Assembly (NCBI GenBank): GCA_037447655.1
Contig: JBBHKE010002480.1
Location: 407,459 to 471,458, forward strand
Length of the DNA stretch: 64,000 nt
Direction of reading: 5' to 3'
Source of the DNA: Zygnema cylindricum
Lineage: Eukaryota > Streptophyta > Zygnematophyceae > Zygnematales > Zygnemataceae
This document shows, piece by piece, positions 32,106 to 44,877 of this stretch. Made by a program: the position numbers and the translations under genes. Positions within the stretch are counted from its first letter, which is position 1; each line of letters starts with the position of its first letter. A model generated the notes under the pieces. The model ran no database searches. It saw only the letters and a program-made list of their open reading frames with translations, and had not been told where the DNA came from.

Positions 32106-33161
32106 TGAAACTCTGAGACCTCCATAAGTCCTTAGAGTGGACAGCTTCCAAGAAGCCTCTTGGATAACTCTGACCCCTTTGTGTTTCAGCAAAAAAAACT
32201 GCCACCCTGGCAGACAAAAACTCTGAACACCTGCACCCCTGTGAAGGCAAGACTCCCCTGAGTCGATAGCAAAAATAATCTTTGAATTTGCTCCCCTGAG
32301 CAGTAAGTTATGGAGGGTCAAAGTTGACCTTTTGTACAGAAGCTCTCTGGGAGAGAGTGTCCTACCTCCTAATTTTTCTAAGTCCTATCTCTCTCACAGA
32401 CACTATCTACTGATGTAAGGAACCAATCAGAATACAGTTCCGTACGTAAAAGTACAGCTTGCGGTGTACTTTATGTACGGACATTGTACGACATGCCCTA
32501 AATGTCGACACATGTCATATCCGGATTCGGTGCCATAATCTCCGGAGATTCCACGACTCAATGTAATTACGCCACGCGTCATCCGATGTGGCGATGGCCA
32601 TAACCCGCTGAAATCTTCTTCCGCGATCTTGGCGCTAATTCCGGCCGTCCGATTAGAATCGAATTTAATTGTAGCCGTAATAAATACATGCGCGGTATTG
32701 GTTTCACTTAAGAAATAAATGCGCGGTATTGATTTCTTGCTCGTACCGTATTCCGTACTTATACATTACCGGATCTATGTATACCGTAAACAATTACAGT
32801 TAAATGATTTATCCTACGTTTACATGTTTAAATAAATATCAAACTATATACTACGTAATGTTATATCTAGAGTTAACGGCTAAGGCTACCGGCTACTTTC
32901 TGTCTGCCGGCCGGTAGGTACAATGATCAATTCCTGTCGCCGGCACATTCCTTTTAAATAAATAAACCCTAACTAATATAAATTTCCCGTAAACCTCTGG
33001 ATAGCCTAGGTAGCTATGGCTCTAGCTCCCTCTTCAATTTCTCAGTGACTGCGACAAGTTTGAGAGTTTGGAGAGAGAAGTTAGAGGTAGAGTGCCTCGG
33101 CTTCTTTCTACATTTCTATTTAGATCTAGAAAATACTAAAAATCTACCATTAATTTCTACA
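32106..33161 (-). repeat. Copia 5' LTR
   Basis: 1056 bp; pair of 28436-29492. Both copies carry the polypurine and direct-repeat landmarks shared by all copia LTR fragments in the window. Confidence 0.9.
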
Positions 33162-33359
33162 TTAACCAAAACCGGATGACGCATAGATTTGCATCTTTTG
33201 TCTGCCGCTTTGCTCCAAAACTGTCGAGACCTACCGTCCCAAACGTCACCGCCGCGTTTTTTGTCATTTTATAAAATTTGGCGTACTGTCTCGAAATTTA
33301 TGACATCGTTTTCCCCTTTTTCTAAGTGTTAACCACGCATGTGTACCATCAGTAAGAAC

Positions 33360-33822
33360 TACACCACCAATCGTTATTAGCGTTTAAAAATGATAAGTGT
33401 TAAGAATTAATTAGTGTTATTAACGCTAATTAGAGTATTTCAAGATTTCAGAAAAAAAAAATTACTCTAATTGATCCATAAAGCTGATTTGGGTACAACG
33501 GATCTGCCATCAAGATCTTCACAGTAAAATAAGTAAAAGTACATAATCTGACAAATTGTACACCATCGCGTCTTTTTACTCTAATTTATTCATAACTCTA
33601 ATTTGGGTTTTTTCCCGTATAATTAATAAGCGATTACTAATCTTGCACTGGGGACGATTTCATTCTCCATTTTTTTTCTGAGTGCAGTTTTACCTGTGAT
33701 CGCGATTACTTTAGTCCATATTTCCTATTTTTTTACTTAGCAAAATACCAATTCGTACGAGCTGACACTTCCGTACACCAAACTATTCAAGAAGATCATA
33801 AATTAGAATTATAAACGCTAAT
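33360..33822. mobile_element. Left part of a TA-flanked inverted-repeat element, interrupted by the gypsy LTR
   Basis: TACACCACCAATCGTTATTAG starts at 33360 and matches the left terminal repeat of the family. The internal AAATTAGAATTATAAACGCT near 33800 resembles the element at 48166. The right end is not found before the gypsy LTR begins at 33823. The interpretation as an interrupted copy is moderate. Confidence 0.5.
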
Positions 33823-34824
33823 TATAACAGTAATAGTGGATCGAACTTGTGCGTAAATGGGTATTTAAGTGTTACGAAAATAGAGTTTTGAATTTGATAG
33901 ACGTTCGCGAAAGAATCGCACAATTTGGGGTTGTATTTTAAAAGATATAGTGATTGGTGTATCTAGGCGACAACGCGAGGTCAAAATAACGATTGGGTGT
34001 TCATTTTTACCAGGTTAAAGGTCAAACTATCCGCGGAAGTTAAGGCGTACGTTTTATAGTACTAAACGAAATCAATATTTCGTTTGGTACGCACGTTGAT
34101 CCGTTTCATACAATTTTTAGTACAAAACGTCACTTTTAGTTTATTGAATTTCGTAGAAAGTTTCGCGTGCGAAATTTGCGACGCACGTTCGTGCGAAGTC
34201 ACATTTCATTTGGCGCGCAGTTTTGTATGTAAATGTTACGCAGTGAAACGTAGCGTTATATTGGCTAAAAATGCTACGTAGTTAGTAAGAGATTTCGCAT
34301 GATTTTGCATTGGTCAATCTGAGTCCTTGTTGATCAATGATTGGCCCAGGTAAAACTTGTTCAACAGAGCGTTAACTCTGGCCTGGCGAGTCCAGGGCGA
34401 TGATGGATAAATAGTGAAGTTTGGCGATGATGAATAAATAGTGAAATCTAAGAGAATAGTAGACATCTTTTCCTTTGGAAAAGTTTGTGGAAATTTTGAC
34501 TGATCTTGGTCCTAAGCGATTAAAACCAAATTGGAGCATTGTTATTTTGGCATTGAAATCTCTTACAAACTAAGTATTGTTTTAGTAGTTATGAGATAAA
34601 ATTATTAAGAGTGGAGAGTAGTGGAAAACACTTAAAAAGAAAGGTTGAGCCACGAGGGCAAGAGACCAAGCTAATGTTATGTGGACAAAAGCTTCTTCTA
34701 ATTTAAAGTTTATCCTTATGTGAGTGCTTTCCAATGTGGATGTGTATTTTTCTAATGTGTGGAATGTGTGGTTAAAATTGATTGAAGTAATGGGATTTTC
34801 CGAGAGGTAAAAGATCCTATTACA
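33823..34824 (+). repeat. Gypsy 5' LTR
   Basis: It runs from TATAACAGTAATAGTGGATC (first G mutated) to GATCCTATTACA, 1002 bp. It aligns throughout with 47042-48010 and with 40462-40706. Confidence 0.85.
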
Positions 34825-34840
34825 TATGGTATCAAACTTT
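34825..34840 (+). promoter_or_regulatory. Gypsy primer-binding site (initiator tRNA-Met type)
   Basis: Immediately after the LTR, TGGTATCAAACTTTGG resembles TGGTATCAGAGC, the complement of the initiator tRNA-Met 3' end, with changes in the last bases. Confidence 0.65.
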
Positions 34841-35604
34841 GGTTAGAAACCAAAGAGAAGTTTGCTCACTCGAATATCGACTACCGTGACCGGTCAGGGT
34901 GCTTGCACGTGTGTCGTAAGAACCACAATGTTAAGTGGTAAGGGATTGGAGGGAAACTGAGTGATCACATTGCCAGCGGTCGCTGGTTAGATGTGGGGCG
35001 TGCTCAGGTCCTAAAGACTAAGGCAGGGTGGGCAGTGTAGCCACTGCTGAAACTCACTCCAATTACTTAGAGACCAAACAAACTTGCATTCTCCTAGCAA
35101 TGATTCATGTGTACAGGGAGGGCTTGAAGCCATGAAGGGTCAGGATGTAAGGATTTACGAACAAAAGATAGTGATGTAGTGGAAAATGGGAAATTTGCTA
35201 ATGGTGGAGAAGGAAAGTTGAGCACTTTACTTCTTTAAGAGCAAAAGAGTCTTCAAATGACTTAAAACTTTTAAAACCCTAAATTGTTACCTTTGAGAGC
35301 TTTTCAATTTTGCTGTTGTAAAATTTATAGTTGAACCTTACCTTTAAGAGCTTTCAATTTTGCTGTTGCAAAATTTGTGGGGAAATTGTTACCTTTTGCA
35401 TCAATGTTTAGGAAATTGAAGAATGGAATTTTCACTAACTTACTTTCAATGTCTTATTGATTTCTCAGATTTTGATCATTTTCAAAGGATTTGTGAAGGA
35501 GAAGATGTCTTGGATTGTAGCAATCAAAGGACTTCAAACGTGCAGCAAATTTCTTTGGGAAATTATATTCTATCTTTCTTTTACACGATTTCATTTTTGT
35601 AATA

Positions 35605-36822
35605 ATGGCAAATTCTGCATGGAAACGTGAAATGGAAAATGCCTTGAATGTTTTGAAAAAACGAAGTGTGAAATTGGTCAAAAGATTTAATAATCATGTT
35701 GTTGCTGTCGATGAAATAATTTTTGAGTTGAAAAAAAAATTGAAGGATGTTAAGGAAAATGGAAATGTTTCAAATCAAAAATTGGATGAGCTAATTAATT
35801 TAAATTCACACCAAAAATGATGTTAATGACCAAAAAGGTGAGAGTAGTTAGAGAAATGCCAATTTTGGGGAAGATAATCACGATATACCTAAGAAAATAA
35901 TGGATCTGAAATTGTTTATCAGTTAAGCACCATCATTTGATGGTAAGAAGATTGATGAGTTAGATGCTTGGATTTTTCATATGGAGTATTATTTTGAATC
36001 TAGAAACTGTGATCGTAATGATTACACTTCTTTTGATGTTACCTGTCTGAAAGGTGATGCTCAAATTTGGTATTATACTCAAAATGGTCTAATTTGATTC
36101 CTGATAATGCTGATTGGGAAGCTTTTAAAAGTGCGATCAAATCGCATTTCTTGTCTGTCACTTTTAAATCCATAATGGAAGAAAAGTGGCTTAACTGTAA
36201 GCAGACTGGATCTGTGAAAGATTATATTGTGGAATTTGACTCATCTAGCATTCATGTCATAGGTTTGACTGATGAAATGGCTAGGTTGCATTTCTTGAAC
36301 TATTTGAATCCTATGCTCAAATCAAAAATGAAACATCAAAAAATTATTAATTTGAAGGAATTACAATATAAGTCATTAGAATTAGAGGATCAGTTGGAGT
36401 ATAATCGTGAAACTCTATCACTCAAGGGAAATTTCAATGAAGTATCAGAGAAGGGTGAGGAGGAATTTGAGGAAGAAAGTCTGAATGCAGATTTGGTTAA
36501 TAGGCAAATAATCTTCAAGGGATATCAGAGGGGTGGACAGAGTGTTAATGTAGGAAATAAATTTCAGAATAGAGGGGACTACATTAAGAGTCATAAACCG
36601 AGCATTAATGCTCAGAAACCTAATTACACCATTCCCACATGTACTATTTGCTAGAAAAGAGGTCATACAGCATCTGAATGTGCACAACTGAAGAAAATTA
36701 ACTGTTATAACTGTAGAGAGGAGGGATATTTCAGCAGAGAATGCACAAAACCGAAAAAAAAAGTCACTTGTTTTAAATGCGGGGATCCAAATCATTACGC
36801 TAACGATTGTACAAATAAGGGA
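35605..36822 (+). pseudogene. Gypsy Gag with three CCHC zinc knuckles
   Basis: A coiled-coil-like start (35605-35820) is followed, after breaks, by a Retrotrans_gag region (36067-36654) with WEAFKSAIKSHFLSVTFKS and MARLHFLNYLNPMLKSKM. Three knuckles follow at 36640-36822: the first has a stop inside it, the second (CYNCREEGYFSREC) has Tyr for His, and the third (CFKCGDPNHYANDC) is perfect. Confidence 0.8.
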
Positions 36823-37052
36823 TCTCTTAAAACAGTTGATGTCAATGAAGGTCTTCAAAAAGATATTGCATTATACATAGCTAGGTGGGAAAGGGAAAGG
36901 ACTAGCTGAAAGTCCTCAGTTGAGTCAATCAGATCCAGAGGTTAAGAAGTGAACTCTGGAGGGCAAGCTATTGAATGGAAAGGCTAGGATAGCTGAATTT
37001 ATTATGATGCTAACTACACTCCATAGTTTGAAGAATCCTTCTAATAAAACTC

Positions 37053-37424
37053 TTGATATTACGTAACGATGACACCAGACACAGTTTGATCAGATTTGAG
37101 TCTTTAGTGGAAGGAAAACCATCGAGAGTTGTGGTAGATTCAAGTGCTACACATAATTATATTTCATATAAGTTTGTTGAGGAAAACAAAATTCCTACAG
37201 TCATAAGGGAAAAACCTTTACATGTTCAAGTGGCAAATAGTAATAAGTCCATATTAGATTTACAAACTGACACAATAGAAGTTGATATCCAATGTCATAA
37301 AATGAAAGTTGTGTGTGAAACAATAAATTTGGGTATTGAGGAGCTAATACTGGGAAAGCCTTGGTTAACTGAACATAACCCTTTATTTAATTGGGAAACT
37401 AAACATTTGAGAGTGAAGTCTTAA
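37053..37424 (+). pseudogene. Gypsy aspartic protease region
   Basis: VVVDSSATHNYISYKFVEEN is the retropepsin active-site region with DSSAT in place of the usual DSGAT. LGIEELILGKPWLTEHNPLF is the typical C-terminal LG--WL motif. Confidence 0.8.
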
Positions 37425-37869
37425 AACGGTTTGAAGGTTTTGCAAGCATTACCTTCGAAGAAGTTGCATAAGAATCATATAAATAACATAACCAAGTTGG
37501 GAGTGGAAGGTTTGATTTCCGCTAAACAATTTAAAAAGCATTTAAAAGATAAAACAAATCATGCTTTCTTGTTATTAGTAACTGAGGTAGTTACTAATGA
37601 AGGGGGGGGAGAAAACACTAACATTGATGTCATTCCTAAATCAGACACCACTAAAACTCTTGAAAAACAAAAATCTGATTTTGTTACTGACATTAATACA
37701 TCTGATGATGCTGTTAAAAAATTGATTTTTGAATTAGAGATGTTTTCCCAAGTGACTTACCCTCAGAGAGGCCACCTTCCCGAGATGTGGAACATGCTAT
37801 TAACCTTGAACATGCATGTAATCCTCTTGTCACATTTATTTATAAGCATAACTTCTTTGAGCATGAGGA

Positions 37870-39109
37870 GTTAAACAAACAGATCAAAGAGCTTTTGGAG
37901 AAGGGACATATCCACCCCAGTAAATCACCGTACTGAGCACCAGTTCTCTTCGTAAAAAAAGAAAGACAGAACGTTGAGAATGTGTGTCGACTATCTTAGT
38001 CTGAACAAGATTACGGTGAAGGATAAGTATTCGTTACCTTCAATTCCTGATTTGATAGATTGTTTGAAAGGAGCTAAATTATTTTCTTTGATTGATCTGC
38101 GTACTGGCTTTACTCAGGTGCCAATTAGAACTGAAGATGTTGATAAAACTGCTTTCGGACTAAAGTGGGTCATTTTGAATAGATGGTGATGCCATTCGGT
38201 TTAACGAATGCACCGCCTACTTACCAAAGATTAATGAACCAAACCTTTTCAAATTACATAGATATTTTTGTTCAAGTGTTTATAGATGATATTCTAATTT
38301 ACAACGAATCTAAAGAAAAACATGTAATTCATTTAAGAAAAGTGTTGGAAAGGTTAAGGGAAATAAAATTATATGGAAAATTGGTTGAATCCAGTTTTCT
38401 TAAAAGTGAACAATTATTTTTGGGACATATAGTTAGTGGGGAAGGTGTTAAAACAGATCGATCCAAAATCATTACAATCCGAAATTGGAAACAACCTACT
38501 AATGTCACGGATGTTAGATCATTTTTGGGATTGGCCATTTAATACAGGAAATTTATCAAGATCTTCAGTATGATTGCCGCACCTTTGACGGATTAATTTT
38601 GGGGGAAGGAGACGTTTGTGTGGGAAGTCGATCAAGAGGGAGCATTCGAGGAATTAAAAGGGAAGTTGACCCTTGCCCCTACACAGGTGTATCCTAACCC
38701 TGCCGGGGAATTTGTAGTTCTGATCACTACAGATGCATCTGATAAAGGTCTACGTGCAGTCATATGTCAAAAAGTCGGCAAACACTTTCATCCTATTGCT
38801 TTTAAGTCCAGAAAATTCAATGATGCTGAAAAGAACTATACAGCACAGGAAAAGGAATTACTTGCAATTGTACATGCATTGGTGAAATGGTGTTGTTATT
38901 TGCATAATAAAGAATTTACAGTTCACTGTGATAATAAAACACTCTCTTATTTACACAGATTAAATGATGCGCAAATTATGACTGGCAGACAGGTTAGGTG
39001 GATGCAGAAATTAATATGTTTCAAATTTAATGTCAAACATATTCCTGGGAAGACAAATGTAGTCGCAGATCCTTTAAGAAGATGTTTTGAAATAAGTGTT
39101 ATGGTTTAA
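37870..39109 (+). pseudogene. Gypsy reverse transcriptase and RNase H
   Basis: RT motifs are CVDYLSLNKITVKDKYSLP, LIDLRTGFTQVPI, MPFGLTNAPPTYQRLMNQ and FIDDILIYNESKEKH, followed by FLGHIVSGEGV. The RNase H part reads ITTDASDKGLRAVICQ, YTAQEKELLAIVHAL and FTVHCDNKTLSYL. Internal stops occur at 37935, near 38207, 38540 and 38597, so the frame is broken into four pieces. Confidence 0.85.
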
Positions 39110-40415
39110 GATGAATTGTTTTTAGATACAGTTAGAAATGGTTATGATAAAGATCCTTATTTTTTTGTGATTTACAAAAATATTTCGGGAGGGAATTCTG
39201 ACTCATTGAATGAGAGGCATGTCAAAAACTTTAGACTAGTGGATGGTTTACTGTATTTGCAAATTCGGGATAGATTATGCATTCCTGAAGTGGGAGACTT
39301 AAGAAAACAAATTTTACGGGAAGCTCATGAGCATTTAGGACATCTAGGTCGAGATAAAACTCTTAGTTGATTGCAAAGTAGATTGTTTTGGCCTGGGATG
39401 GCAAAGGAGGTGTCAAAACACGTAGAAAGTTGTGTCCCTTGCCAACAAAGTAAACCCAATACCTAAAAACCTAAAGGTCTCTTAAAACCTTTGGATATCC
39501 CCGAAAGACCGTGGGAATCTCTCAGTATGGATTATATTGTCAGGTTGCCTGCTACACCTAAAGGAATGACAGTATCATGGTCGTAGTCGATAGGTTCAGT
39601 AAAATGGCAATCTTTATCCCTTGCAAAACCACTCATTCAGTTGTAGATTTTGCAAAGTTATATTTTGACAACGTGGTCAGACATCATGGAGTCCCTCTAT
39701 CTATAGTTTGTGATAAAGATTCTAAATTTACGTCTGCTTTTTGGAAAGAATTACAGCAAAATTAAGGCTCTGAATTTAAAATGAGTATCGCTTATCATCC
39801 TCAGACAGATGTACAGACAGAAAAGATGAACCGTACACAAAGGAAATGCTTAGGACTGTTTGCAGTGGAGTTTAGAACACATGAGAATCTAAATTGCCAT
39901 TAATGGAATTTGCATACAATTCATGTAAACATGCTAGTACAGGATTCCCACCATTTAAAGTTGCTTACGGATACCAAGTGAGAGAAGTATTAGACTTAAT
40001 AATAAGGGTCACTCAAGAGAATAGGGGTTATGGAACACAATTTTGGGAATACATTCAAACGGTTTGGAAACATCAGACCATTTACTGTAATCGAGAAAAT
40101 ATCGTCAGTAGCTGCCAAATTGGACTTTCCACCTTCAACAAAAATTGATCGAATGATATACATCAGCCTGTTAAAACCAGCAAATCTTCGACCAACTGAA
40201 GGAGAATTGGAGTTGGGTCTTTAAATAATTATAGAACTTGAGGTTCATAGATGGGTAATAGATAGGGTTGGTTAACGGATTAAGGTCGGCAATACTATAT
40301 TCTGGCAATTGCATTATCTAGGAAGGCCAGAATATTAGTTAACTTTAAAACATCAAAATTCTGAGTTTTAACAAAGGTATTTGAGGGATAATAATATAGA
40401 AGTCCCGTCTTGAGA
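39110..40415 (+). pseudogene. Gypsy integrase, with internal deletion
   Basis: HEHLGHLGRDKTLS and CVPCQQSK form the HHCC zinc finger. [12 protein letters not shown] carries the first catalytic Asp, and [20 protein letters not shown] the second. Stops occur at 39367, 39762 and 39896. At about 40070 the sequence jumps from VQTVWK into the GPFTVIE-like part; the second copy (46310-46993) retains about 170 bp more at this position. Confidence 0.85.
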
Positions 40416-40461
40416 AAAAATGTGTTTTAACTAAGGTTAGTTAAATATAAGGAGGGGATGA

Positions 40462-40706
40462 TGTAACAGCAATAGAGAATCGAACTTGTTCGTAAATGGG
40501 TATTAAAGTATTACGAAAATAGAGTTTTGAATTTGATTGACGTCCGCAAAAGAATTGCACGATTTGGGGTTGTATTTTAAAAGATATAGTGATTGGTGTA
40601 TCTAGGCGACAACGCGAGGTCAAAATAACGATTGGATGTTCATTATTACGGGTTAAGGGGTCAAACTATCCACGGAATTTAAAGCATACGTTTATAAAGT
40701 ACTAAA
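40462..40706 (+). repeat. Gypsy 3' LTR, truncated
   Basis: It matches the first 245 bp of the LTR and stops at GTACTAAA, where an inverted copia LTR starts. Confidence 0.88.
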
Positions 40707-41107
40707 TGCAACTCTGAGACCTCTATAGGACCTCAGAGTAGGCAGCTCACATGAAGCCTCAAGGATAACCGTGACCCCTTTGTCTTTCAGCACAAATAAC
40801 TTCCACCCTGGCAAATAAAAACTCTAACCACTTTCACCCCTGTGAAGGCAAGACTCCCCTGAGTCGATAGCAAAAAGAATCTATGAATTTGCTCGCTTGA
40901 GCAGTAAATTATGGAGGGTCAAAGTTGACCTTTTGTACGGAAGCTCTCTCGGAGAGAGAGTCTTATCTACCAAATGTACGGAAGCTCTCTCGGAGAGAGA
41001 GTCTTATCTACCAAATTTTTCTTAGTCCTATCTCTCTCTAAAAATCTATCTACTTACGTACGGCACCAATCATAATACTATACCGTACAAAAAGGTACAG
41101 CTGCCGG
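40707..41107 (-). repeat. Copia LTR fragment, minus orientation, with a 41-bp tandem duplication
   Basis: It begins TGCAACTCTGAGACCTC, the terminal end of the copia LTR with one change, and lies inside the gypsy 3' LTR. A 41-bp segment (TGTACGGAAGCTCTCTCGGA and following) is repeated in tandem at about 40936-41017. It ends at CTGCCGG, where another copia LTR starts in the opposite orientation. Confidence 0.85.
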
Positions 41108-42177
41108 TGTAGAAATTAATGGTCTTTTTAAAGTATTTTGTAGGTCTAAATAGAAATATAGAAAGAAGCCGAGGCAGTCTACCTCTAAGTTCTCTCTCCA
41201 ACTCTCAAACTTCTCGCAGTCACTGAGAAATTGGAGAGAGGAAGCTAGAGCCATGGCTACCTAGGCTATGTAAAGGTTTACGGGATATAAATATTAGTTT
41301 ATTTACCATTAGGGGTTTATTTACTAAAAGTATATGTGATACCTCCAGGATTTGAACCTAGTACTTGCCGGACGGTAAGCTGCCGCTAGGCGGTAGCCTT
41401 ATCCGTTAAGTCTAGACCTAGTGTTACATACTATAGGGTTTGATACTTACTTAAACATTAACACGTAGGATTATTCATTTAACTGAAATTGTTTACGGGA
41501 GACATAGATCCATTAATGTAAAAGTACGGATTATACTAAGGATAAGAAACGAATACCTCACGTTTGTTTCTTTAGCGAAACGAATACCGCGCATGTATTT
41601 ATTACGGCTACGATTAAATGTGAATTTAATCGGACCGCCGTAATTAAACGCCGAGATCGCGGAAGAGGATTTCGGTTGTTCTTGGTCACTGCCACATCAG
41701 ATGACACATGGCGAAATGACATTGGATCGCGGCATCTCCGAGGATTAAGGGAGCGAATCCGGATATACCACGTGTCGACATTTAGGACATGTTGTAAAGT
41801 GTTCGTACAAAAAGTACGCTGACAGCTGTACTTTTTTGTACTAACGTGTAATCTGATTGGCTCCGTACATCAGAAGATAGAGTCTGTGAGAGAGATAGGA
41901 CTTAGAAAAATTAGGAGATAGGACCCTCTCTCCCAGTTAGATTCTGTACAAAAGGTCAACTTTGACCCTTCATAACTTACTGCTCAGGGGAGCAAATTCA
42001 AAGATTCTTTTTGCTATCGACTCAGGGGAGTCTTGCCTTGATAGGGCTGAAGTTGCTCAGAGTTTTTGTTTGCTAAGGTGGCAGTTGTTCTTGCTGAAAC
42101 ACAAAGGGGTTAGGGTTATCCTAAAGGCTTCTTGGAAGCTGTCCACTCTGAGGACTTATGGAGGTCTCAGAGTTTCA
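41108..42177 (+). repeat. Copia 5' LTR
   Basis: 1070 bp, from TGTAGAAATTAATGG to CAGAGTTTCA, about as long as 32106-33161 but noticeably diverged from it in the central part. Confidence 0.9.
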
Positions 42178-42397
42178 GGTTATGGGCCCACCTTTTAGGG
42201 TACCAATTTTTAATGGAACTTGCTTTATATATTGGGAAAGTATGATGATAGGAGCTCTATGCGAAAATAGGTTTTGGGGGATAGTGAGTGGATGATTAGG
42301 GCGTCCATCAAGTCTTGGAATTCCTCCAGGGTTTGAAGGAAGCAGATTCACAAAGAAAGTAGGTCCATCTTCAACGGAGGAGAAAAACGAAGGAGAG

Positions 42398-43110
42398 GTG
42401 GTGGACAAAGGAGCGGAGAAGGAGAGGACCACACGAATAGCAGCTGGTTCAGCATTCATGTCACATATTCCGAGGAACGAGGAGAATGATACTCAAAGGT
42501 GGGATTTCAACAATATGGTGGCAAAGCACTTCATCGTACACCATTTTACTGAAGGACTTGCATGTCCTCATTTGCAGGTAGAAAGGGCATCCGATCTGTG
42601 GATGGCTCTCATAGAGATGTAACGAAGTGGTACAATTCAGCAACAACAGTTGGCTAATCAGAAAGTTAAGCAATAAGTATACAAAGAGGGGAAAATGTTG
42701 GATTTTTGCAATGAGCTTGCTACACTATTCATGGAGCTAGAGAGTACGGGAAAATATTTTAGTGAAAAAGAAAAGGTTAATTGTTTATTGATGAAGTAAC
42801 CCATTGAGTTCGAGAACCTAGGCAACCGTGTGCAAGACTTGTCGAACTGAAGGTGGATATGGAACTCAGTGGTAGGGATGATTCTCGTTAGGGAGAATAC
42901 GATTGAGATCCGAAGAGGAGGAAAAAGTGGCCAACCCTTGGCAACTGTGACCGATTAAAGGAACAAGGATTTTCGGAAACCGGTCGGAAAATATGGGGGA
43001 AGGGAGCAGAAAAATCAGGCCGACGAGTTCGGACCAAGGACTCCCAAAGGTTTATGTCAGTTTTGTAAGAAACCAGGGCACTATATGGTAGAGTGCACTA
43101 AGCTTACCGA
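42398..43110 (+). pseudogene. Copia Gag and zinc knuckle, broken
   Basis: The capsid region parallels 31421-31885, with stops at 42620 and later. CQFCKKPGHYMVEC at 43056-43097 is an intact CX2CX4HX4C knuckle. Confidence 0.8.
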
Positions 43111-43272
43111 GCTTTGGTTAAACGAGGGGCAAACCGGTGGTACCCCGAGAGGAAAGAAAAAGCCCCTTGTGACATAGGTCCATGAGGCAGAATCCGAGGA
43201 CGAGGACGATGAGCTCCTATTGGATGAAAAGTTGGAGGCGAAAAACGAGGTCGAAATTCCACGAAGGCAGAA

Positions 43273-44715
43273 ATGTGCTTACGGTGGATTCAAGGCGAAG
43301 CAGGCTGGATTATAGATTCAGGTGCCTCCATGCACATGTGTAAGGATAAGCACCTGTTCACTAAGATAAGAAAGATTCCCACTGTAGAGATAGAGTACGA
43401 GGATGGGAGGATAGTCACTACTACTCTTGTAGGATCGGTAGATCTGAAAGTGTTAGTAGAAGAAAAGACATTCATAGTAATATTCTCCGACGTATTGTTT
43501 ATTCCGGAGCTGAACAAAAACCTCATCTCTACATGTGTATTAGATGATAAGGGTTTTTTTACTAGCACTAGGGAAGGAGTCTTTACTGCTAGTTTTGAGG
43601 AGGATGTCTATTTCATTGTTGAGAAAGGTAGCCATGGGATGTTTAGGCTAATTTTAAGTAATCAAACGAAGAAACTTTATTATGCTGGTGTTCATGATAT
43701 TATGATGTGGCATAAGAGATTTGGGCATGTGAATCTAGATAAGTTAAGAGAGATGAAAAAGATGGGTGTGGTGGAAGGGGTTGAGTTCAGTGAGAGTGAT
43801 AATATAAGTGATTGTAGTGGATGTGCTCAAGGTAAAGCACACAGATTACCCTTTCCTCAAACAACCACCTATAAGGGAGAAAAAATTCTAGATCTAGTAC
43901 ACATAGATATTTGGGGACCGGCTAAAGTGCCCTCACGGGGGGGAAGAGATTTATGATGACTATCACTGATGATTTGTCTTGGTATTCCAAGGTGTATTTT
44001 TTGAAAAACAAGTCCGAGGCTCAGGATTGTTTTAGACAATATAAAACATGGAGCGAAAAACTCCATGAAACTCCAATCAAGAGAATAAAGAGTGACAATG
44101 GTGGAGAGTATACTTCTAACTAGCTTGAGGATTTTCTAAGGGAAAATGGGGTCCAACACCAAAAGACAGTTCCAGAAAACCTGGAACAGAATGGGGTAGC
44201 TGAAAGGTTAAATAGAACACTAAGTGATAGTGCTAGAAGTATGTTGTCAGATAAAAAGATAGGAAAAAGGTTTTGGGCCGAAAGCAATGAACTGTGCTAA
44301 TAACCTCAAAAATAGAGTTCTTACTTCAGTTATAAAAGATCAAACACCTTATGAGAGATGGACAGGTCGGAAACCAGACATATCTCACTTAAAGGTTTTC
44401 GGCAGTCAAGTATTCAGTCTAGATACAGATCGGTCTAATTTGAAGCTAGATCCTAAAGGAAAACCGGGATACTTATTAGGATATGATGAGGATGTGAAAG
44501 GATATAGAGTCCATGATCTAAAAAGGGTAGATATAATCTTAGTAAAGCATCTACTAGTTATGGATGAAGGAAAGTCCGTGGATCCCTTCAAGTATACAAA
44601 GTCAGTTAAAATCAGATTTGAGTCAGAAAATTCTGATGACTTTGAACTTTGTAATTATCCAAGGTTTAGAGAAGATGACATTCTTGCAGGTATAAATCAC
44701 ACCGAAAAGAAATAG
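43273..44715 (+). pseudogene. Copia protease and integrase, broken
   Basis: WIIDSGASMHMCKDKHLF is the protease active site. MMWHKRFGHVNLDKL and CSGCAQGKAHRLPF form the integrase zinc-binding domain, with DIWGPAKVPS at the core start. A shift at about 43950 and a stop at 44121 break the core. GKPGYLLGYDEDVKGYRVHD is the C-terminal part. Confidence 0.85.
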
Positions 44716-44877
44716 GCGTCGGAAACTCCAATGACAACTCTACCCGAAGCGGAAGACGTGGTGGAAACTGATTCGGAATCAAAGGACAGGGGAGAAGCCG
44801 AGATTTTTCGAAAAAACTCACGAGAACCATCTAGTATGGCCACAGATTTTTAGGGGGGAAGGAGAAGTAGCAAAAGA

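Larger units (their letters stand above)
28436..33161 (-). mobile_element. Ty1/copia LTR retrotransposon with TTAAC target duplication, reverse transcriptase deleted
   Basis: The two LTRs (5' LTR 32106-33161, 3' LTR 28436-29492 in element sense) start TGTAGAAATTAATGG and end CAGAGTTTCA. TTAAC occurs at 28431-28435 and again at 33162-33166. Gag, zinc knuckle, protease and integrase are in copia order, but the RT and most of RNase H are absent. The LTRs differ by several percent, more in their 3' part, so the insertion is not recent. It has all cis features of a mobile element. Confidence 0.9.
33823..40706 (+). mobile_element. Ty3/gypsy chromodomain-type LTR retrotransposon, decayed, 3' LTR truncated
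   Basis: The 5' LTR is 33823-34824. The interior holds gag, protease, RT, RNase H and integrase in gypsy order. The 3' LTR starts TGTAACAG at 40462, after the purine tract GGAGGGGATGA. That LTR breaks off at 40706 where a copia LTR begins. Many stops and shifts affect every domain, so it cannot code for active proteins. The complete 3' LTR of the related copy at 47042-48010 starts TGTAACAG and ends CTTGTTACA. Confidence 0.9.
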
